From Thalassoglobus sp. JC818 (lineage in GTDB: Bacteria > Planctomycetota > Planctomycetia > Planctomycetales > Planctomycetaceae): a DNA stretch of 64,000 nt. Positions 1 to 11,200 of the stretch are shown in pieces (the first letter of the stretch is position 1; the number at the start of each line of letters is the position of its first letter). The translations under genes and the position numbers were made by a program. The stretch spans positions 310,001 through 374,000 of the forward strand of contig NZ_JBFEFI010000002.1 of NCBI RefSeq assembly GCF_040717535.1, in the 5' to 3' direction. Under the pieces are notes generated by a model. That model searched no databases. It saw only the letters and a list, made by a program, of their open reading frames with translations, and was not told the origin of the DNA.

Positions 1-1034
1 ACATCAGCTGCGGATCGATCGACCAGAATCACAGGTCCTCTGCGAGAAACCGCTGGACCTCGGACTCCTGCTTTCTCTGCGGGGCCACCTTCTGTGAGGC
101 GTGAGACACGTAAACCTTGATCGGTGACGGTCACGTGAGTGATTCCAATCTCACCTCGAATCACGCGGCCGTGCTTGATCAATTCAGGGACCACCCGGCG
201 AATCAAATTGACCGGAATGGCGAATCCAATTCCTGCGCTTTGTTCGACACGACTTGCGATGGCGGTGTTCATTCCGACGAGTCGACCGTGAGTGTCGATG
301 AGCGGACCGCCTGAGTTGCCTGGGTTGATGGCAGCATCAATCTGAATGATCGACTTGATAATCCAGTTGCGCTGCACTTCGAGTGTTCGATTCAAGCTGG
401 AAATCATGCCCTGGCTCATTGTCCGTTCAAGACCGAAGGGGTTTCCGAGAGCAAAGACTCGCATTCCCACTCTCAAAGTGCTTGAGTCTCCCATCGAAAC
501 TGGAAACAGTTCCTCAGCAGGAGCTTCGATTTTGATGACGGCGATGTCGTTGACGGGGTCAGCGCCGACGAGTGTGGCGGGGTAAGTTTCCTCGTTGTAC
601 AGGGTGACGTTGACATGCTGGGCACGCTCGATGACGTGAAAGTTAGTCAGAATATGTCCCTTTGCGTCGATCACAGCCCCGGAACCATTTCCTTCTTCCG
701 TCGATCTCATGAAGAAGCGATCCGAGCGGAGACCGAGTGTTGAGATGTTGACGACGCTGCGATTGCAGTTCTCATAAACTGCGACGTTGATGGCTTCGTC
801 CGGTGTCAGCCCGTCAGTTCCGTAGAAGTCAGGTGCGACGCCGATTGCGTTCTTTTGACGGTCTCGAACAAGAACTTCCGGCGAAGACAAATTCGCTGGA
901 GGCTGAGCGTTCTGCGTTGTCCCCGGTTTTTGCTGCGGAACAGTGAGCGCATCCTGACCGAAGAGGGAGGACATCGAGGTCGTTGTGAACGCCATGCAAA
1001 CCAGGATGAAAAGAATGTCGATACGTGTTCTCAT
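1..1034 (-). CDS. HtrA/DegP-like trypsin-type serine protease, 3' end outside window
   Basis: Exported serine protease of the HtrA (DegP/DegQ) family, expected to act in envelope protein quality control. The ATG at 1034 opens a hydrophobic N-terminus (about residues 8-25) typical of a signal peptide. The trypsin-like domain carries the full triad: H133 in TNFHVIE, D163 in VNDIAVIK and S241 in NPGNSGGPL. After the protease domain the chain enters a PDZ-like stretch (GITHVTV, then GGPAEKAGV) and runs off the window at base 1, so 344 codons are seen and the C-terminus, probably at least one complete PDZ domain, is missing. It lies downstream of glgB on the same strand with a 225-base gap and is probably transcribed separately. 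Family assignment is firm; the exact HtrA subtype is not determined. Confidence 0.93.
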   Translation of the reverse strand, partial: MRTRIDILFILVCMAFTTTSMSSLFGQDALTVPQQKPGTTQNAQPPANLSSPEVLVRDRQKNAIGVAPDFYGTDGLTPDEAINVAVYENCNRSVVNISTLGLRSDRFFMRSTEEGNGSGAVIDAKGHILTNFHVIERAQHVNVTLYNEETYPATLVGADPVNDIAVIKIEAPAEELFPVSMGDSSTLRVGMRVFALGNPFGLERTMSQGMISSLNRTLEVQRNWIIKSIIQIDAAINPGNSGGPLIDTHGRLVGMNTAIASRVEQSAGIGFAIPVNLIRRVVPELIKHGRVIRGEIGITHVTVTDQGLRVSRLTEGGPAEKAGVRGPAVSRRGPVILVDRSAAD

Positions 1035-1259
1035 CTTCTCTCTCCAATTCAGTCTCATCGAGAAAACGGTGACTTCTTCCCAGACAGTTTATGGGATAAT
1101 GCGATCCCGCCGCAGAGGTCAAGTCCGATGTGTTCGCTACTTGAGGTCAGCGATCGTCAGAGGCGAAGATCGTAAGCCGGTTCGATCGCTGTCGACGGAC
1201 CAGTCGCCAGCGATTTTGGAAATCGGATCTTCAGTCAGGGGCCGAGGTCCTGTCTGAGG

Positions 1260-3134
1260 TTATGCCTTTTTCGGCTTCGCAGCCTCTTTTCGAGTCGGTT
1301 CAGCACGCATAATCAGCATTCCGAGAGGTGGCAGGGTGAGTTGAATACTGTCTGCCATTCCGTGCATCGAGACTGCCTCAGACTCAACGCCTCCTCCGTT
1401 GCCGACATCCGTCCCGCCATAAAGTTTGGCGTCGCTGTTGAGCAGTTCCTTGTAGAACCCGGAACGTGGTACTCCCACGCGATAACCCTCGCGCGGAACA
1501 GGGGTCATATTCATGACGACGATCAGAGCTTCTTGACCTTCTGACGAATATCGGGCGAACACGAAAACGCTATTCGCTGCGTCATCTGCCTGAATCCAGG
1601 AGAATCCTTCAGGTTGATGATCCAGTTCATGCAATGCGGGATGCTTGATCACGAGATGATTTAAGTCGTGAACGAACCGCTTGACGCCGCCGTGCGTGTC
1701 GAATTCCAGAAGTGCCCAGTCGAGTTGAGTGTCGTGGTTCCACTCAGTCCACTGACCAAACTCGCCGCCCATGAACAGCAATTTCTTGCCCGGAGTCGTT
1801 CCCTGATAGCCAAGAAGAAGCCGCAAGTTCGCGAACTGCTGCCATTGATCGCCCGGCATTTGAGAAATGAGAGACCGCTTTCCATGCACAACTTCATCAT
1901 GCGACAGCGGCAGCATGAAGTTCTCGGTAAACCCATACAGGGACCGGAATGAAAGTTGGTTCTGATGATGCCGCCGGTGAATGGGGTCGAGCTGCATGTA
2001 CTTGAGCGTGTCGTTCATCCAGCCCATGTCCCACTTCAGGCTGAATCCCAGCCCTCCGTCGTACACCGGGCGACTCACTGCTGGCCATGCGGTTGATTCT
2101 TCGGCGATTGTAAGAATACCGGGGAATTCTCCGTGGAGCGAGGTGTTAAAGTCTTTGAGGAACTGGATGGCTTCCAGGTTTTCGCGTCCGCCGTATTTGT
2201 TCGGAATCCACTCCCCGTCTTCTCGGGAATAGTCGAGATACAACATCGATGCGACTGCGTCGACTCGAAGTCCGTCGACGTGGTATTTCTCACACCAGAA
2301 ACGAGCACTCGAGAGCAGGAAGTCACGGACTTCAGTGCGCCCATAGTTGAAAATGTAGGTGTTCCAGTCCGGATGGAATCCGAGTCGGGAGTCCTGGTGT
2401 TCGTACAGCGAAGTTCCATCAAACTGGCCTAATCCGTGACCATCGGTCGGGAAGTGGCCCGGAACCCAGTCGATCAACACTCCGATGCCAGCTTGATGGC
2501 AACGGTTCACGAATGACATGAAGTCAATCGGCGTTCCATACCGACTTGTTGGTGCGAAATAGCCGGTTGACTGATAGCCCCATGATCCATCAAACGGGAA
2601 CTCTGTGATGGGCATCAACTGCAGATGCGTGAAGCCCATGTCGGACGCATATTCAATCAATCGGTCAGCGAGTTCTCGGTAGCTGAAGTACTTTCGATCA
2701 TCGCCGGGTCGCTTCCATGAGCCCAAGTGGACTTCATAGACATTGATTGGGGCGGAGAACCAGTTCTTCTGGCGGCGTTCGTTCATCCATGACTCATCGC
2801 TCCACTGATATGTATCGAGGTCGTAGATGATGGAAGCTGTCTTGGGAGGGATTTCTGCATAGAACGCGTATGGATCGGACTTCTCAATAATCTGCCCGGA
2901 TTGCAGGCGCAGGCTGTACTTGTAGGCTTCTCCCGATTCCATGCCCGGAACGAATCCGCTCCAGATGCCCGAGTCGCTCGAATTCAAATAGAAAGCGCCG
3001 TGTTTCCATCCGTTTCGATCACTGAGGACGCAGACTTCCTGAGCGTTCGGTGCCCAGACCGCGAAGCGGGTGCCGGATGTCTGACCATCATCAATGATGT
3101 GGGCTCCAAGCCAATCGTACGCTGTACAGTTCAT
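1260..3134 (-). CDS. glgB: 1,4-alpha-glucan (glycogen) branching enzyme
   Basis: GH13 glycogen branching enzyme: it cuts alpha-1,4 glucan chains and re-attaches them as alpha-1,6 branches in the cytoplasm. The chain has an N-terminal CBM48-like domain (about residues 15-110), the catalytic barrel and an all-beta C-terminal domain. Catalytic residues are visible: D292 in [11 protein letters not shown]345 in LTIAEEST and the H412-D413 pair in [13 protein letters not shown] start it at the ATG at 3134 ([10 protein letters not shown], 624 residues), which places the CBM48 domain near the N-terminus. An in-frame extension to 3263 adds 43 residues without recognisable similarity. The length fits the short GlgB class that lacks the extra N1 domain. 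No other glg gene is adjacent. Confidence 0.95.
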   Translation of the reverse strand: MNCTAYDWLGAHIIDDGQTSGTRFAVWAPNAQEVCVLSDRNGWKHGAFYLNSSDSGIWSGFVPGMESGEAYKYSLRLQSGQIIEKSDPYAFYAEIPPKTASIIYDLDTYQWSDESWMNERRQKNWFSAPINVYEVHLGSWKRPGDDRKYFSYRELADRLIEYASDMGFTHLQLMPITEFPFDGSWGYQSTGYFAPTSRYGTPIDFMSFVNRCHQAGIGVLIDWVPGHFPTDGHGLGQFDGTSLYEHQDSRLGFHPDWNTYIFNYGRTEVRDFLLSSARFWCEKYHVDGLRVDAVASMLYLDYSREDGEWIPNKYGGRENLEAIQFLKDFNTSLHGEFPGILTIAEESTAWPAVSRPVYDGGLGFSLKWDMGWMNDTLKYMQLDPIHRRHHQNQLSFRSLYGFTENFMLPLSHDEVVHGKRSLISQMPGDQWQQFANLRLLLGYQGTTPGKKLLFMGGEFGQWTEWNHDTQLDWALLEFDTHGGVKRFVHDLNHLVIKHPALHELDHQPEGFSWIQADDAANSVFVFARYSSEGQEALIVVMNMTPVPREGYRVGVPRSGFYKELLNSDAKLYGGTDVGNGGGVESEAVSMHGMADSIQLTLPPLGMLIMRAEPTRKEAAKPKKA

Positions 3135-3757
3135 TCCCAGCCTCGCTCGGATTCTCAGTAACGATCGTCCGGGGTCCTGTTCCGATCCGTCGAGGTGTTT
3201 CTCAGTTCTCCTGAATTGAGAAAGTTCAGTGCGGATCTGTGACAGACACCCTGAACAAGTCAAGCTGTCAATTCTTATATGGTCATTTCAACGAACATAA
3301 AATTGTTGATCTACCGTAACAACGCCGTGCTGACACGTAACGTCGATGGTCACCAATTCCATAGCGTCAATTGCTCGCGATAGTATCAGTCATTCCCAAG
3401 TGGTGCAATTCGTGTCTTCAGTGCGTTTGCTCCCACAAAGACGGCATCCGCGACGGTTTGATCGATTGGCCTCTTCGAATCAACGACTGATTGAACGACT
3501 GATTGAACGACTGAGAAGCAGACTGCGAAAACCAACCGTCGCACTCGTGGGACCAACTGGAACAAGCTCGTCCGCAGCATGTTGGTGTCGATCGCGAGTT
3601 GTTCATTCGTGACGCCTCGTCTACGATCCGAAACGATATCGAGAGACGGAGTCGACGTGTTCGCGACGACTCTGCTGCCTGCGAGGAAAGGCTTCGCCAC
3701 TCGATGCCGGCAGATCTTAGAACGCATTTTGGCTGTGTGACAGAAAGTACTTCGGCA
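3135..3757. other. Intergenic region between divergent glgB and fabZ-like genes
   Basis: No convincing gene. The reading frames here have no recognisable protein features. It must hold the divergent promoters of glgB and the FabZ-like gene, but I cannot place them with confidence. A small tandem repeat lies at 3484-3515. Confidence 0.5.
3484..3515. repeat. 12-bp tandem repeat (about 2.7 copies)
   Basis: CGACTGATTGAA occurs twice back to back (3484-3495 and 3496-3507) and a partial third copy follows. It is non-coding in the chosen annotation. Confidence 0.8.
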
Positions 3758-4210
3758 ATGACCGATTCAGACTCCCGAAGCCTTGACCGCGATGGAATTC
3801 AGAAGCTGATTCCTCATCGTGATCCGTTCTTATGGCTCGACAAAGTCGTCGAGATGGATGAGTCCAGGATTCATGCTCAGAAAGTCGTCGATGAGGATCT
3901 CGACGTTTTTCGGGGACACTATCCTTCGTTTCCGGTTCTCCCGGGAGTGCTTCAGTGCGAAGCAGCTTTTCAGGCTGGGGCTGTGTTGATCGCCCAATTC
4001 ATGGACGGAGAGACAGAAGACGTGCCCGTTGTGACCCGCCTCAACAATGTTCAGTTTCGGAAGATGGTCCACCCCGGTCAGACGTTGGATATTGAAGTGA
4101 CGCTGACCGAGCAACTCTCGAATGCCTACTTCCTGCAAGGCAAAGTTTCCGTCGACGGAAAGGTGACCGTCCGCCTGGAGTTTGCCTGTTCACTTGCCAA
4201 GACATCCTGA
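3758..4210 (+). CDS. FabZ/FabA-like beta-hydroxyacyl-ACP dehydratase (hotdog fold)
   Basis: Hotdog-fold protein of the 3-hydroxyacyl-ACP dehydratase family, which removes water from beta-hydroxyacyl-ACP in fatty acid synthesis. Family motifs are clear: LIPHRDPFLWLDKV (residues 17-30) and GHYPSFPVLPGV followed by CEA. H54 and E68 match the catalytic His/Glu pair of FabZ. The ATG at 3758 gives 150 residues, the usual FabZ length; the frame is open upstream to 3599, but that extension has no family similarity. It is a single gene, not next to other fab genes, so it could be a specialised paralogue rather than the housekeeping FabZ. Its end overlaps the convergent enolase-superfamily gene by 21 bases. 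Confidence 0.85.
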   Translation: MTDSDSRSLDRDGIQKLIPHRDPFLWLDKVVEMDESRIHAQKVVDEDLDVFRGHYPSFPVLPGVLQCEAAFQAGAVLIAQFMDGETEDVPVVTRLNNVQFRKMVHPGQTLDIEVTLTEQLSNAYFLQGKVSVDGKVTVRLEFACSLAKTS

Positions 4211-5284
4211 TTGATCGCTTCTCACGACCTCGCGAACGTTTAGAGCGTTGGGATCACAATGAACTCCGAAGCCGGGCGATTCGGTGATTCGGATTGTTCC
4301 CTGCTCGATTTCAGGTTGGCCGACCACCCATTGCATCCACGGACGGCCCGATTCTGCAAGCCGATTGATAGGAAGAGCGGCGATCGCGTGCAGCGCCCAG
4401 ACTTCGCATCCCCGATGCGGAACGATTTGAACCCGTCGATCATCAGCGATTTCAACCAATTGCAGAAGTGGAGTGAGACCACCCATCCAGCAGACATCCG
4501 GTTGAAGAAGCTGATAGTCACCCCTCTGCAAAGAAGCTTCAAATTCTGCGAGGGAATAGAGATGTTCTCCACCGCTAATTGTGATGGGGCACTCATCGCG
4601 AAGCCTGGCGTAACCTTCGTGATCATCCAGCGGGAGAGGTTCTTCAAGCCACGCAAGATTCAAGTCGGACACTTCATTCGCGAAAGCGAGTGCGGTCTCG
4701 ACATCCCAACTCATCCACGCATCAACCATTAAGTCCCGATCCGGGCCGATGATCTCTCTCGCTGTGCGCGTTGATTCGATCCATCTGGGGAGCCAGTCGC
4801 GAAGAGGCTCATCTCTCTTGCCATTCGTTCCGAGATGCAATTTGACACCAGCTGAAGCTCGACGAACCTCTTCGGGGGCTTCTCCCCAAACTGTCTGGTA
4901 AGTTGGGAGCGGTGCATCGAGATCGCATTGTGGAGAGAGCAATCGAGCAACCGGCTGACGATTCAAATGCCCTCGCAAGTCCCACAACGCCAGGTCGACT
5001 GCGCTTAAAGCCATCATGCCGATGCCAGACTGCCCCACCGTCAATAGAGACTTGTGCAACAGCTTCCACGTTGATTCGATCGGTTCCACTTCCCGGCCGA
5101 TCAACTGCTCTCGAAAGAGCGCGTTGACAATATGGAGTCCCGAAAGTCCTCCTCCGCCGACTCCATATCCTTTCGTTCCATCTTCGGCAGTCACAGCTAC
5201 GAGAATCTGGCCGAACGATGTTCGCCAGTCGGGTGGCGAATTCTCTGTAATCGGCTGACAAGCTTCGACCGAATGAATTCTCAT
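4190..5284 (-). CDS. Enolase-superfamily (mandelate racemase/muconate lactonizing enzyme-like) protein
   Basis: Member of the enolase superfamily, whose enzymes abstract a proton next to a carboxylate with a Mg2+ centre. Metal ligands are visible as D188 (LMVDAW), E214 (WLEEPL) and E240 (SGGEHLY). K148 in GVKLHLG and H290 in IVPHRGC are the likely acid/base residues, which points to an acid-sugar dehydratase or racemase of the MR subgroup; the substrate cannot be told. It has 364 residues with an ATG start and no signal peptide, so it is cytoplasmic. It begins 30 bases after the cytochrome/WD40 gene on the same strand and is probably the last gene of that transcript. This would link sugar-acid breakdown to the secreted proteins of the cluster, by inference only. 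Confidence 0.87.
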   Translation of the reverse strand: MRIHSVEACQPITENSPPDWRTSFGQILVAVTAEDGTKGYGVGGGGLSGLHIVNALFREQLIGREVEPIESTWKLLHKSLLTVGQSGIGMMALSAVDLALWDLRGHLNRQPVARLLSPQCDLDAPLPTYQTVWGEAPEEVRRASAGVKLHLGTNGKRDEPLRDWLPRWIESTRTAREIIGPDRDLMVDAWMSWDVETALAFANEVSDLNLAWLEEPLPLDDHEGYARLRDECPITISGGEHLYSLAEFEASLQRGDYQLLQPDVCWMGGLTPLLQLVEIADDRRVQIVPHRGCEVWALHAIAALPINRLAESGRPWMQWVVGQPEIEQGTIRITESPGFGVHCDPNALNVREVVRSDQSGCLGK

Positions 5285-5314
5285 TGAACTGGTCTGGGGA
5301 AATGACTGGGGCTT

Positions 5315-8164
5315 TTACTTCTGAACAGTTTCAGACGATGGAGCAGGGGGAGAAAACGATTGCAGCAAGGCCCCGTCTTTTCCGTTCCAAACTCGAACGA
5401 TTCCATCTTCTCCGGCAGCGATGACCAATGATTCATCGTCAGTCGAGAGGACGGTATACAGGTAGTCTTGAGCACCGCCGAACGTGCGAAAATTGCGTCC
5501 ATTCTCAGCAGTGTGGAATTTGGCACTTTGGTCGCCGCTACAGCTGATCAGGTTATCGGAGATCCCGACGAATTGGATCGACGTCACCTGTTTCGCATAG
5601 TTTGAAATTGTTCGCACTTGCTCACCAGTTTCAGCATTCCAGATCTTGATCGCGAGATCAGCCCCGCTGCTGGCCAGACGGCTTTCATCTGCTTTGAATG
5701 CCACGCCCAGCACATGGTCGGTGTGTCCTTCGTAAGAACGGACGAGCGATCCATCACCCACACGGAACACTTTGACAAATTTGTCCGTTGCGCCGGAAAC
5801 GAGTTTCTCCCCCGACCGAGAGAATTCCAGATCGGTAACAGCATCGCTGTGAGCATCTTCGAGCGTGCGGATCTTCTCTCCCGTTGTCGTGTTCCAGAAT
5901 TGCAGCTCTCCGCTGCGAGACGGCTCTCCGCCCCCAGTCGCTAAGGTTTCTCCATCAGGATGAAAGGCTAAAGCCATCACACGATCCTGAAACGCTGACT
6001 GCGACACATTTAAGGGGGAGTCGCCTTCGACTCCCAAGACCCGACTCAACTTCCACCGGGGAGTGACGTCCCACGTTCGGACAGATCCGTCGGATGAGAC
6101 TGTCTGCAACGATCTTGAAGCAGTCCATTGAGTCGAGACGAGGTCATTCAACGGAATCGGAACGAATCCCAATCCCTGGCCCGTTGAAGCATTCCAGATT
6201 TGAGTTGGCTGAGCGACGCCGCCAGTGATGATGCGGTGCCCATCCTCATCGAACACAATCGATTGCGGCGAAGACTGAAAGGCGGCGACAGCTGCCTGAG
6301 CTTCTGAAAGTGAAGTATCTGCTTGTTGAAGCTTGGAGGCAGCTTGCTCTTTTTGTTCTTGGCGCCCGGCGACCTGATTCTTTCCAAGTTGCACAGACTG
6401 TTCTGAAAGCTCAATTGCTCGCACCGCAGAGTCGACAGCATCTTTCGAAGCTTGTTGATTGTCCTGTGCAGTCTTCAATGCTTTGCCGGTCTCCTCGACC
6501 TGTTTCTTCAAAGCTTCATCTTCTGGTTTCTCGGCGAGTTTTTGATTGGCTTCATCGGCTGTCTTCTGAGCGGCGTCAAGAGCTGCCTGCTTTTCGGCGA
6601 GGTCTTTGTCGGCCTTCTCTTTCTCTTCTTGTGCCTGCTTGAGTGATTGTTCCCGGTCCGCAAGATCCTTCTGTGTATCTGCCAATGCTTTTTCTGCAAT
6701 GTCGAGCTGAGCTTTGGCAACTGCTTGATCTTCTGTTGTTTTCGTCTGCTTCGTTGTCAGCTCCTGGTTGCCGCTGATGTCGGAGAGTTTTTCGCCACCG
6801 CGATTCCAGACTCGCGTGATTCCATTGGTTCCGCTGGCTGCGAAGAGTTGTCCGTTCGAGGCGATGGCGATATCAGTGAGTGGAGCGTCCACGCTTTGCG
6901 AGGAGATTTGCTGACCGGTTTCCAAATCCCAAAGCCGTACATTTCCGTCTTCGGCTCCGGTCAACAGCGTCTTGCCGTCGGAGTCGAGTTCCAGATGATG
7001 AACTGGGGAAGTGTGTCCCTGAAGTGCATGAACCGGCGCAGGAATTAGTTCTCCTTCAGGCAGTCCCTGACCGGCGACTTCCGATGTCCAGACTCGGATC
7101 ACGTTGTCGGCATGAGCAGTGATCACTTGCTGCTTCGCCGGAGAATACCCGACTCTCAGAATCGCTGATTCCGTCTTGAGACCTGGGGCGATTGTCAGAT
7201 CAGAGAGATTGATGAAGACGATCGTTCCGGATTCACCTCCCCCGATTAACGTTTGAGAGTCTGCTCCGAATGCGATGGATGTCAGTCGCTCTCCTTGCTG
7301 AGGGATGGTTCCGATAGTCGCGTTATTGGCCAGATCCCAGATCGAAATCGCTCCGTCTGCTAAGAGGAAAGCGGAACGAGACCCATTGCAGTCATTGGCG
7401 GCCTGAGAAACGCCGGGGTCGAACTTGTGGCTCCAAAGTTCCTGCGGGGCTTCCCGGTCCCAGATTTTTACGACGCGAAATCCACCCGAAGCCAGACGGC
7501 TACCATCGGCGTTGATCGCCAACGAATGAACGAAGTCACGATGCGCAACACCGGGCCCATAGAGTGGGCCATCTACCGATTGAATGGACTGAAGTGCAGG
7601 ATCGCTAAATCGGCCGACTTGCTGACCGGTGAGGATGTCGTAGACAAAAATTCGATTACCACGCCCTGCGAAAATGAACTGACGGTTCGGATCGAGAGCG
7701 AGGCTGTAAACCGCTTTGAAAGTCTCGGGGATCGGTTGCCACGCAAGTGTGGTCTCAACGTGCCGTTCCCCCGCTCGGGCTCCTTCTTCGATCCACTTGC
7801 GGAGCAGACCCAGTTCCTGCGGCGTCAGCGCTTTCGCTTGAGCCTTATTCGGCAATGGTGGCATGACAGGTTCGTCAACACGAGCAGCCACGCGATAGAG
7901 ATAACTCTCGTCAGGTTCTCCAGCAATGACAGCTTCACCACTGATGCCTCCTTTCAGGATTGCTTCAGCATTTTCGAGAATGAGATCGTTTTCTGCCACC
8001 GCAGAACTATGACACGCCAGGCATTTGTTTTCGAGAATCGGATAAATGTCGCGGTAGAAATCGATTTCACGATTCAGATCAGGCTCGACCGGAGTGATTC
8101 CCTCTTCTGCAACAATCGAAAATGCAGGAGCAAGTAACAGCCAAACGATGAGCATCGCACGCAT
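5315..8164 (-). CDS. Cytochrome-c-motif protein with two WD40 propellers split by a coiled coil
   Basis: Exported planctomycete protein of 949 residues. The ATG at 8164 gives a typical signal peptide (MRAMLIVWLLLAPAFS, then AEEG); the frame extends to a TTG at 8221, which would bury that signal. A planctomycete-type cytochrome c domain follows, with the haem motif CLACHS near residue 46. Then come seven WD40-like repeats (about 155-468), a Lys/Glu/Ala/Gln-rich coiled coil of about 150 residues (about 475-625) and seven more WD40 repeats (about 631-941). Each block would close one seven-bladed propeller. It follows the PPC/coiled-coil gene by about 60 bases, or 5 if the TTG is used, and precedes the enolase-like gene by 30 bases. 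The molecular function is unknown; it is likely a periplasmic scaffold that may bind haem. Confidence 0.9.
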   Translation of the reverse strand: MRAMLIVWLLLAPAFSIVAEEGITPVEPDLNREIDFYRDIYPILENKCLACHSSAVAENDLILENAEAILKGGISGEAVIAGEPDESYLYRVAARVDEPVMPPLPNKAQAKALTPQELGLLRKWIEEGARAGERHVETTLAWQPIPETFKAVYSLALDPNRQFIFAGRGNRIFVYDILTGQQVGRFSDPALQSIQSVDGPLYGPGVAHRDFVHSLAINADGSRLASGGFRVVKIWDREAPQELWSHKFDPGVSQAANDCNGSRSAFLLADGAISIWDLANNATIGTIPQQGERLTSIAFGADSQTLIGGGESGTIVFINLSDLTIAPGLKTESAILRVGYSPAKQQVITAHADNVIRVWTSEVAGQGLPEGELIPAPVHALQGHTSPVHHLELDSDGKTLLTGAEDGNVRLWDLETGQQISSQSVDAPLTDIAIASNGQLFAASGTNGITRVWNRGGEKLSDISGNQELTTKQTKTTEDQAVAKAQLDIAEKALADTQKDLADREQSLKQAQEEKEKADKDLAEKQAALDAAQKTADEANQKLAEKPEDEALKKQVEETGKALKTAQDNQQASKDAVDSAVRAIELSEQSVQLGKNQVAGRQEQKEQAASKLQQADTSLSEAQAAVAAFQSSPQSIVFDEDGHRIITGGVAQPTQIWNASTGQGLGFVPIPLNDLVSTQWTASRSLQTVSSDGSVRTWDVTPRWKLSRVLGVEGDSPLNVSQSAFQDRVMALAFHPDGETLATGGGEPSRSGELQFWNTTTGEKIRTLEDAHSDAVTDLEFSRSGEKLVSGATDKFVKVFRVGDGSLVRSYEGHTDHVLGVAFKADESRLASSGADLAIKIWNAETGEQVRTISNYAKQVTSIQFVGISDNLISCSGDQSAKFHTAENGRNFRTFGGAQDYLYTVLSTDDESLVIAAGEDGIVRVWNGKDGALLQSFSPPAPSSETVQK

Positions 8165-8226
8165 TGTCAGAATCTCAGTTCGGAAGGACTTCAAAAGGTT
8201 GGGCAATCTGGGGAGGAGCAAATGAG

Positions 8227-11200
8227 TTAGTTCACAATTTCGATCTCAACAGGTTCGTCGACTTCAGCTTTTCCTGAATACTCCATTGTCGCTCGCACAA
8301 CGACGTTGCTGACTTTACCTGCACTTGCCGCTTCAGTGGCACGGACAGTCAAAGTCGCTGCTGTCTGATCAGCAGGAACCTCAACAGGCTCACATGCGAG
8401 CGGGGACTGATCCGCTGTCGGGAAGAGTGACAGTGTTAACGGTCCAGCGAAGTTGTTCCTGCGAGTCACTGTGACTGGGATCTCAATCGATTCTCCCGGC
8501 TTCAACTTGCCTCCGTTGTTCGCTGTCGCACTGAGCTTCACCGGGCCAGTGAGAACTTCGATCACGATCGGTGTCGAAGGCGGCGTAAAGTTGATGTTGG
8601 CTGGCTGAGACGCCTTGTCCGCTTCAGCAGATTGTTTTTCGGCGTCCTGTCGAATCTTCTCGCTCGATGCCGCAACAGCAGTTGCTTCGCTCAGATTTTT
8701 ATCAGCAGTTTGAAGTGTTGTTTCAGCAGCTTGGAGTTCTGCTGTCGCTTTCTGAAGCGAATCGTCATTGGCCTTCGATTGTGCACGTGTTTGATTCAAT
8801 TGTTCGGTGAGTTGACGGAACTCTTCAGTGGCTTTTTCGGAGGCTGCCAGAGACGCTCGGAACTTGGCATCGGCAGCGGCAACTTTCTCTTTCAACTCAT
8901 TCATTCTCTGTTGCGATTCCGGTGCCTGTTCCTGAATCTCAGCTTCAAGCTTCAAGAGTTCCCCTTGAGCTTTTCGAAGTTCCACTTCATCTTCGGCAGC
9001 TGCCAGTTGAGCTTGATTCGTTGAAACTGCCTTCTGATGATGTGTCGCTGTTTGCTCTTGAAGTGCGGCAGCGATCGACTGCTGCGAACTCGTTAAGTCC
9101 GCGACGGACTTTTTTGCAGCTTCGAGAGCTGCGACTGCCTGATTTTTTGCAGTGGTCGCTTCAGTCTCGCGTTGTTTCGCAGCTTGTGCCGCGGCAGTCG
9201 CTTGTTCGAACGCTTGTTTCAGTCGATCTGCTTTCTGAGGATTGCGTCGATAGGAGACCTGGCCTTGTGACTTCAGCCACGCGACGTAGTGTCCCGGCGG
9301 AGTGTTCTCTTTGACGAAGAGACGTATCGTCGCCGCATCTCCACCTTTGGGGATCTCCGCGTTTGGAAAGTCGATGTTTGCACTCTTTGGTATCCCTTGC
9401 GCTTCAAGAGTCACTTTTTCATCAAACGACATTCGCTTTGCGAGATGGATCGGAAGGAGCACTTGTCGGCTTTGATTGACAGTGACTCGATGCACGTCCG
9501 TCGTTAATTGGAACGGTGCTGGCTCTTCCATTACGGAGACATTCAGTGCACTTGTCAGTCGACTGATCGCGGGGACGTTGGCTGCACTGCTCCAGACGAT
9601 TGTCCCCACTCGCACTGGTGCTTCGATGTCTCGTCGGGCAGTATGAAACGCCGCTTCTGCTTCCGTGACTTTTTGTGCATGAGATGCCAGAGTCGTCTTG
9701 GCTGCTTCCAGCTCTTGAGCAGCTGTGGTCTGCTGCTGGGTCAGGCTTGCTACTTCTGAGCGGAGTTTGGCGATTTGCTCAGATGGACTCTCTGCCGACG
9801 CTTGTCCAGCGTTGGCAGCTTCTGCTTCAGTGAGTTGTTGGTTAATTGTGTTCAACTGAGAATTCAATCCGTCGAACTTGGATTGTGCTTCAGCGACAAG
9901 TTTGGCTGACTCTTGATGGATATTTCGGGCCGCTTCGAGGACCTTCCACTGATTCGGGTCATTGATCGTCGTGCGATAAGAGAGCGTCAGCGGATGCAAT
10001 CCGGAAGCTGCATTTTCATTGGCTTCGATCACAATCGTTCCCGACGTTTGACCTTGGCCGATCGTCACATCACGACAGCTCAGTCCTTCGGGAAGGTTGG
10101 TTGCGAACACCTCGACAGGGTCATTGAAACCATCGCTTCGAAACAACAGAAGTGACACGGGGAATTGGTCACCCTTGCGGAGGCTGACAGGCCAAGTTTG
10201 TCCCGCAGTGGGGGCATCTGGGACGGCGATCACTCTCAAATCCGGGTATTGCTTTCGAATCGAGAGAGCGTACCGCAGCCTCGGGTTGCCTCGCGTTTCC
10301 CAATATCGATCTCTCACCACAGCTTCGTAGAGACCGTCTTCACTAACTTCGAGTCGAAAGACAGGATCATCTGATTGGGTCTCGAAGGTGTTCGCTAACA
10401 GATTCGTTCCGGTGTCATCTTGTGCTGTGATGCGTTGAACCGATTCCGTACCGTCCGGATTGGAAGTGATTCGATTGACGATGAGCAGCGGATCTCCCAG
10501 TGTCTGGAGACGTTCCGAAATGGCTTCGATGTACCAAACATCTCCAGCTTTGGCGGAGAATCGGAAGGCGTCGCTGTCTCCCGGGGCACTGAATTGACCA
10601 CCAATGACGACGGGAGCGTTGACGTGTTGGGCTGCGGTGCCTTCCGGATTGGGTTCCGTTTCTAAAGTCGCCGGAAGTGGTGTGAGTCCGATCGAGACTG
10701 GATTGGAAACTCGATCGTTGCTCGTGAATCGATAAGTGAATCCATCGGTCCCGGATGCAAGCGGGGAGATTCGATTGTCAACACTCAGGTGATGGGCCTG
10801 CTTTGGAGCAGAGACATCAACTGCTACTGACTCCAGGCGTGCACCGTCGACCATCTGTTCGGTCGACTGGCTCCCTGTCAGGTTGTATCCAAAGAGTTGA
10901 ACCGGAGATGTTGATCCAGCTGTCAGATACGGAGGGAGTACGAACTCGATTTGAGGTCCGTCATGGATGTGAAGCCGGTAGTAGTAATTCGGGCCGTTGC
11001 GGAACGTGATGTCGTGGAGGCGGACCAGATATTCCCCATCGGCAGGGACATCGAAGACTAGCGTGCAGTCTCCTGTGCCTGCTGCCTGTTTCCATTTTAG
11101 ACGATGTCGTCCGGTCGCGTCGTAGACAGACAAGACCGGTTCCATTAGCGAATCGATGCTGGCAGCTGCGCAAGATAAAATCACTCGCTGCAGGGCAGAT

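Noticed and set aside
3386-3727. Frames on both strands in the glgB-fabZ gap
   Set aside because: No recognisable domain or start site; they run across the 12-bp tandem repeat.
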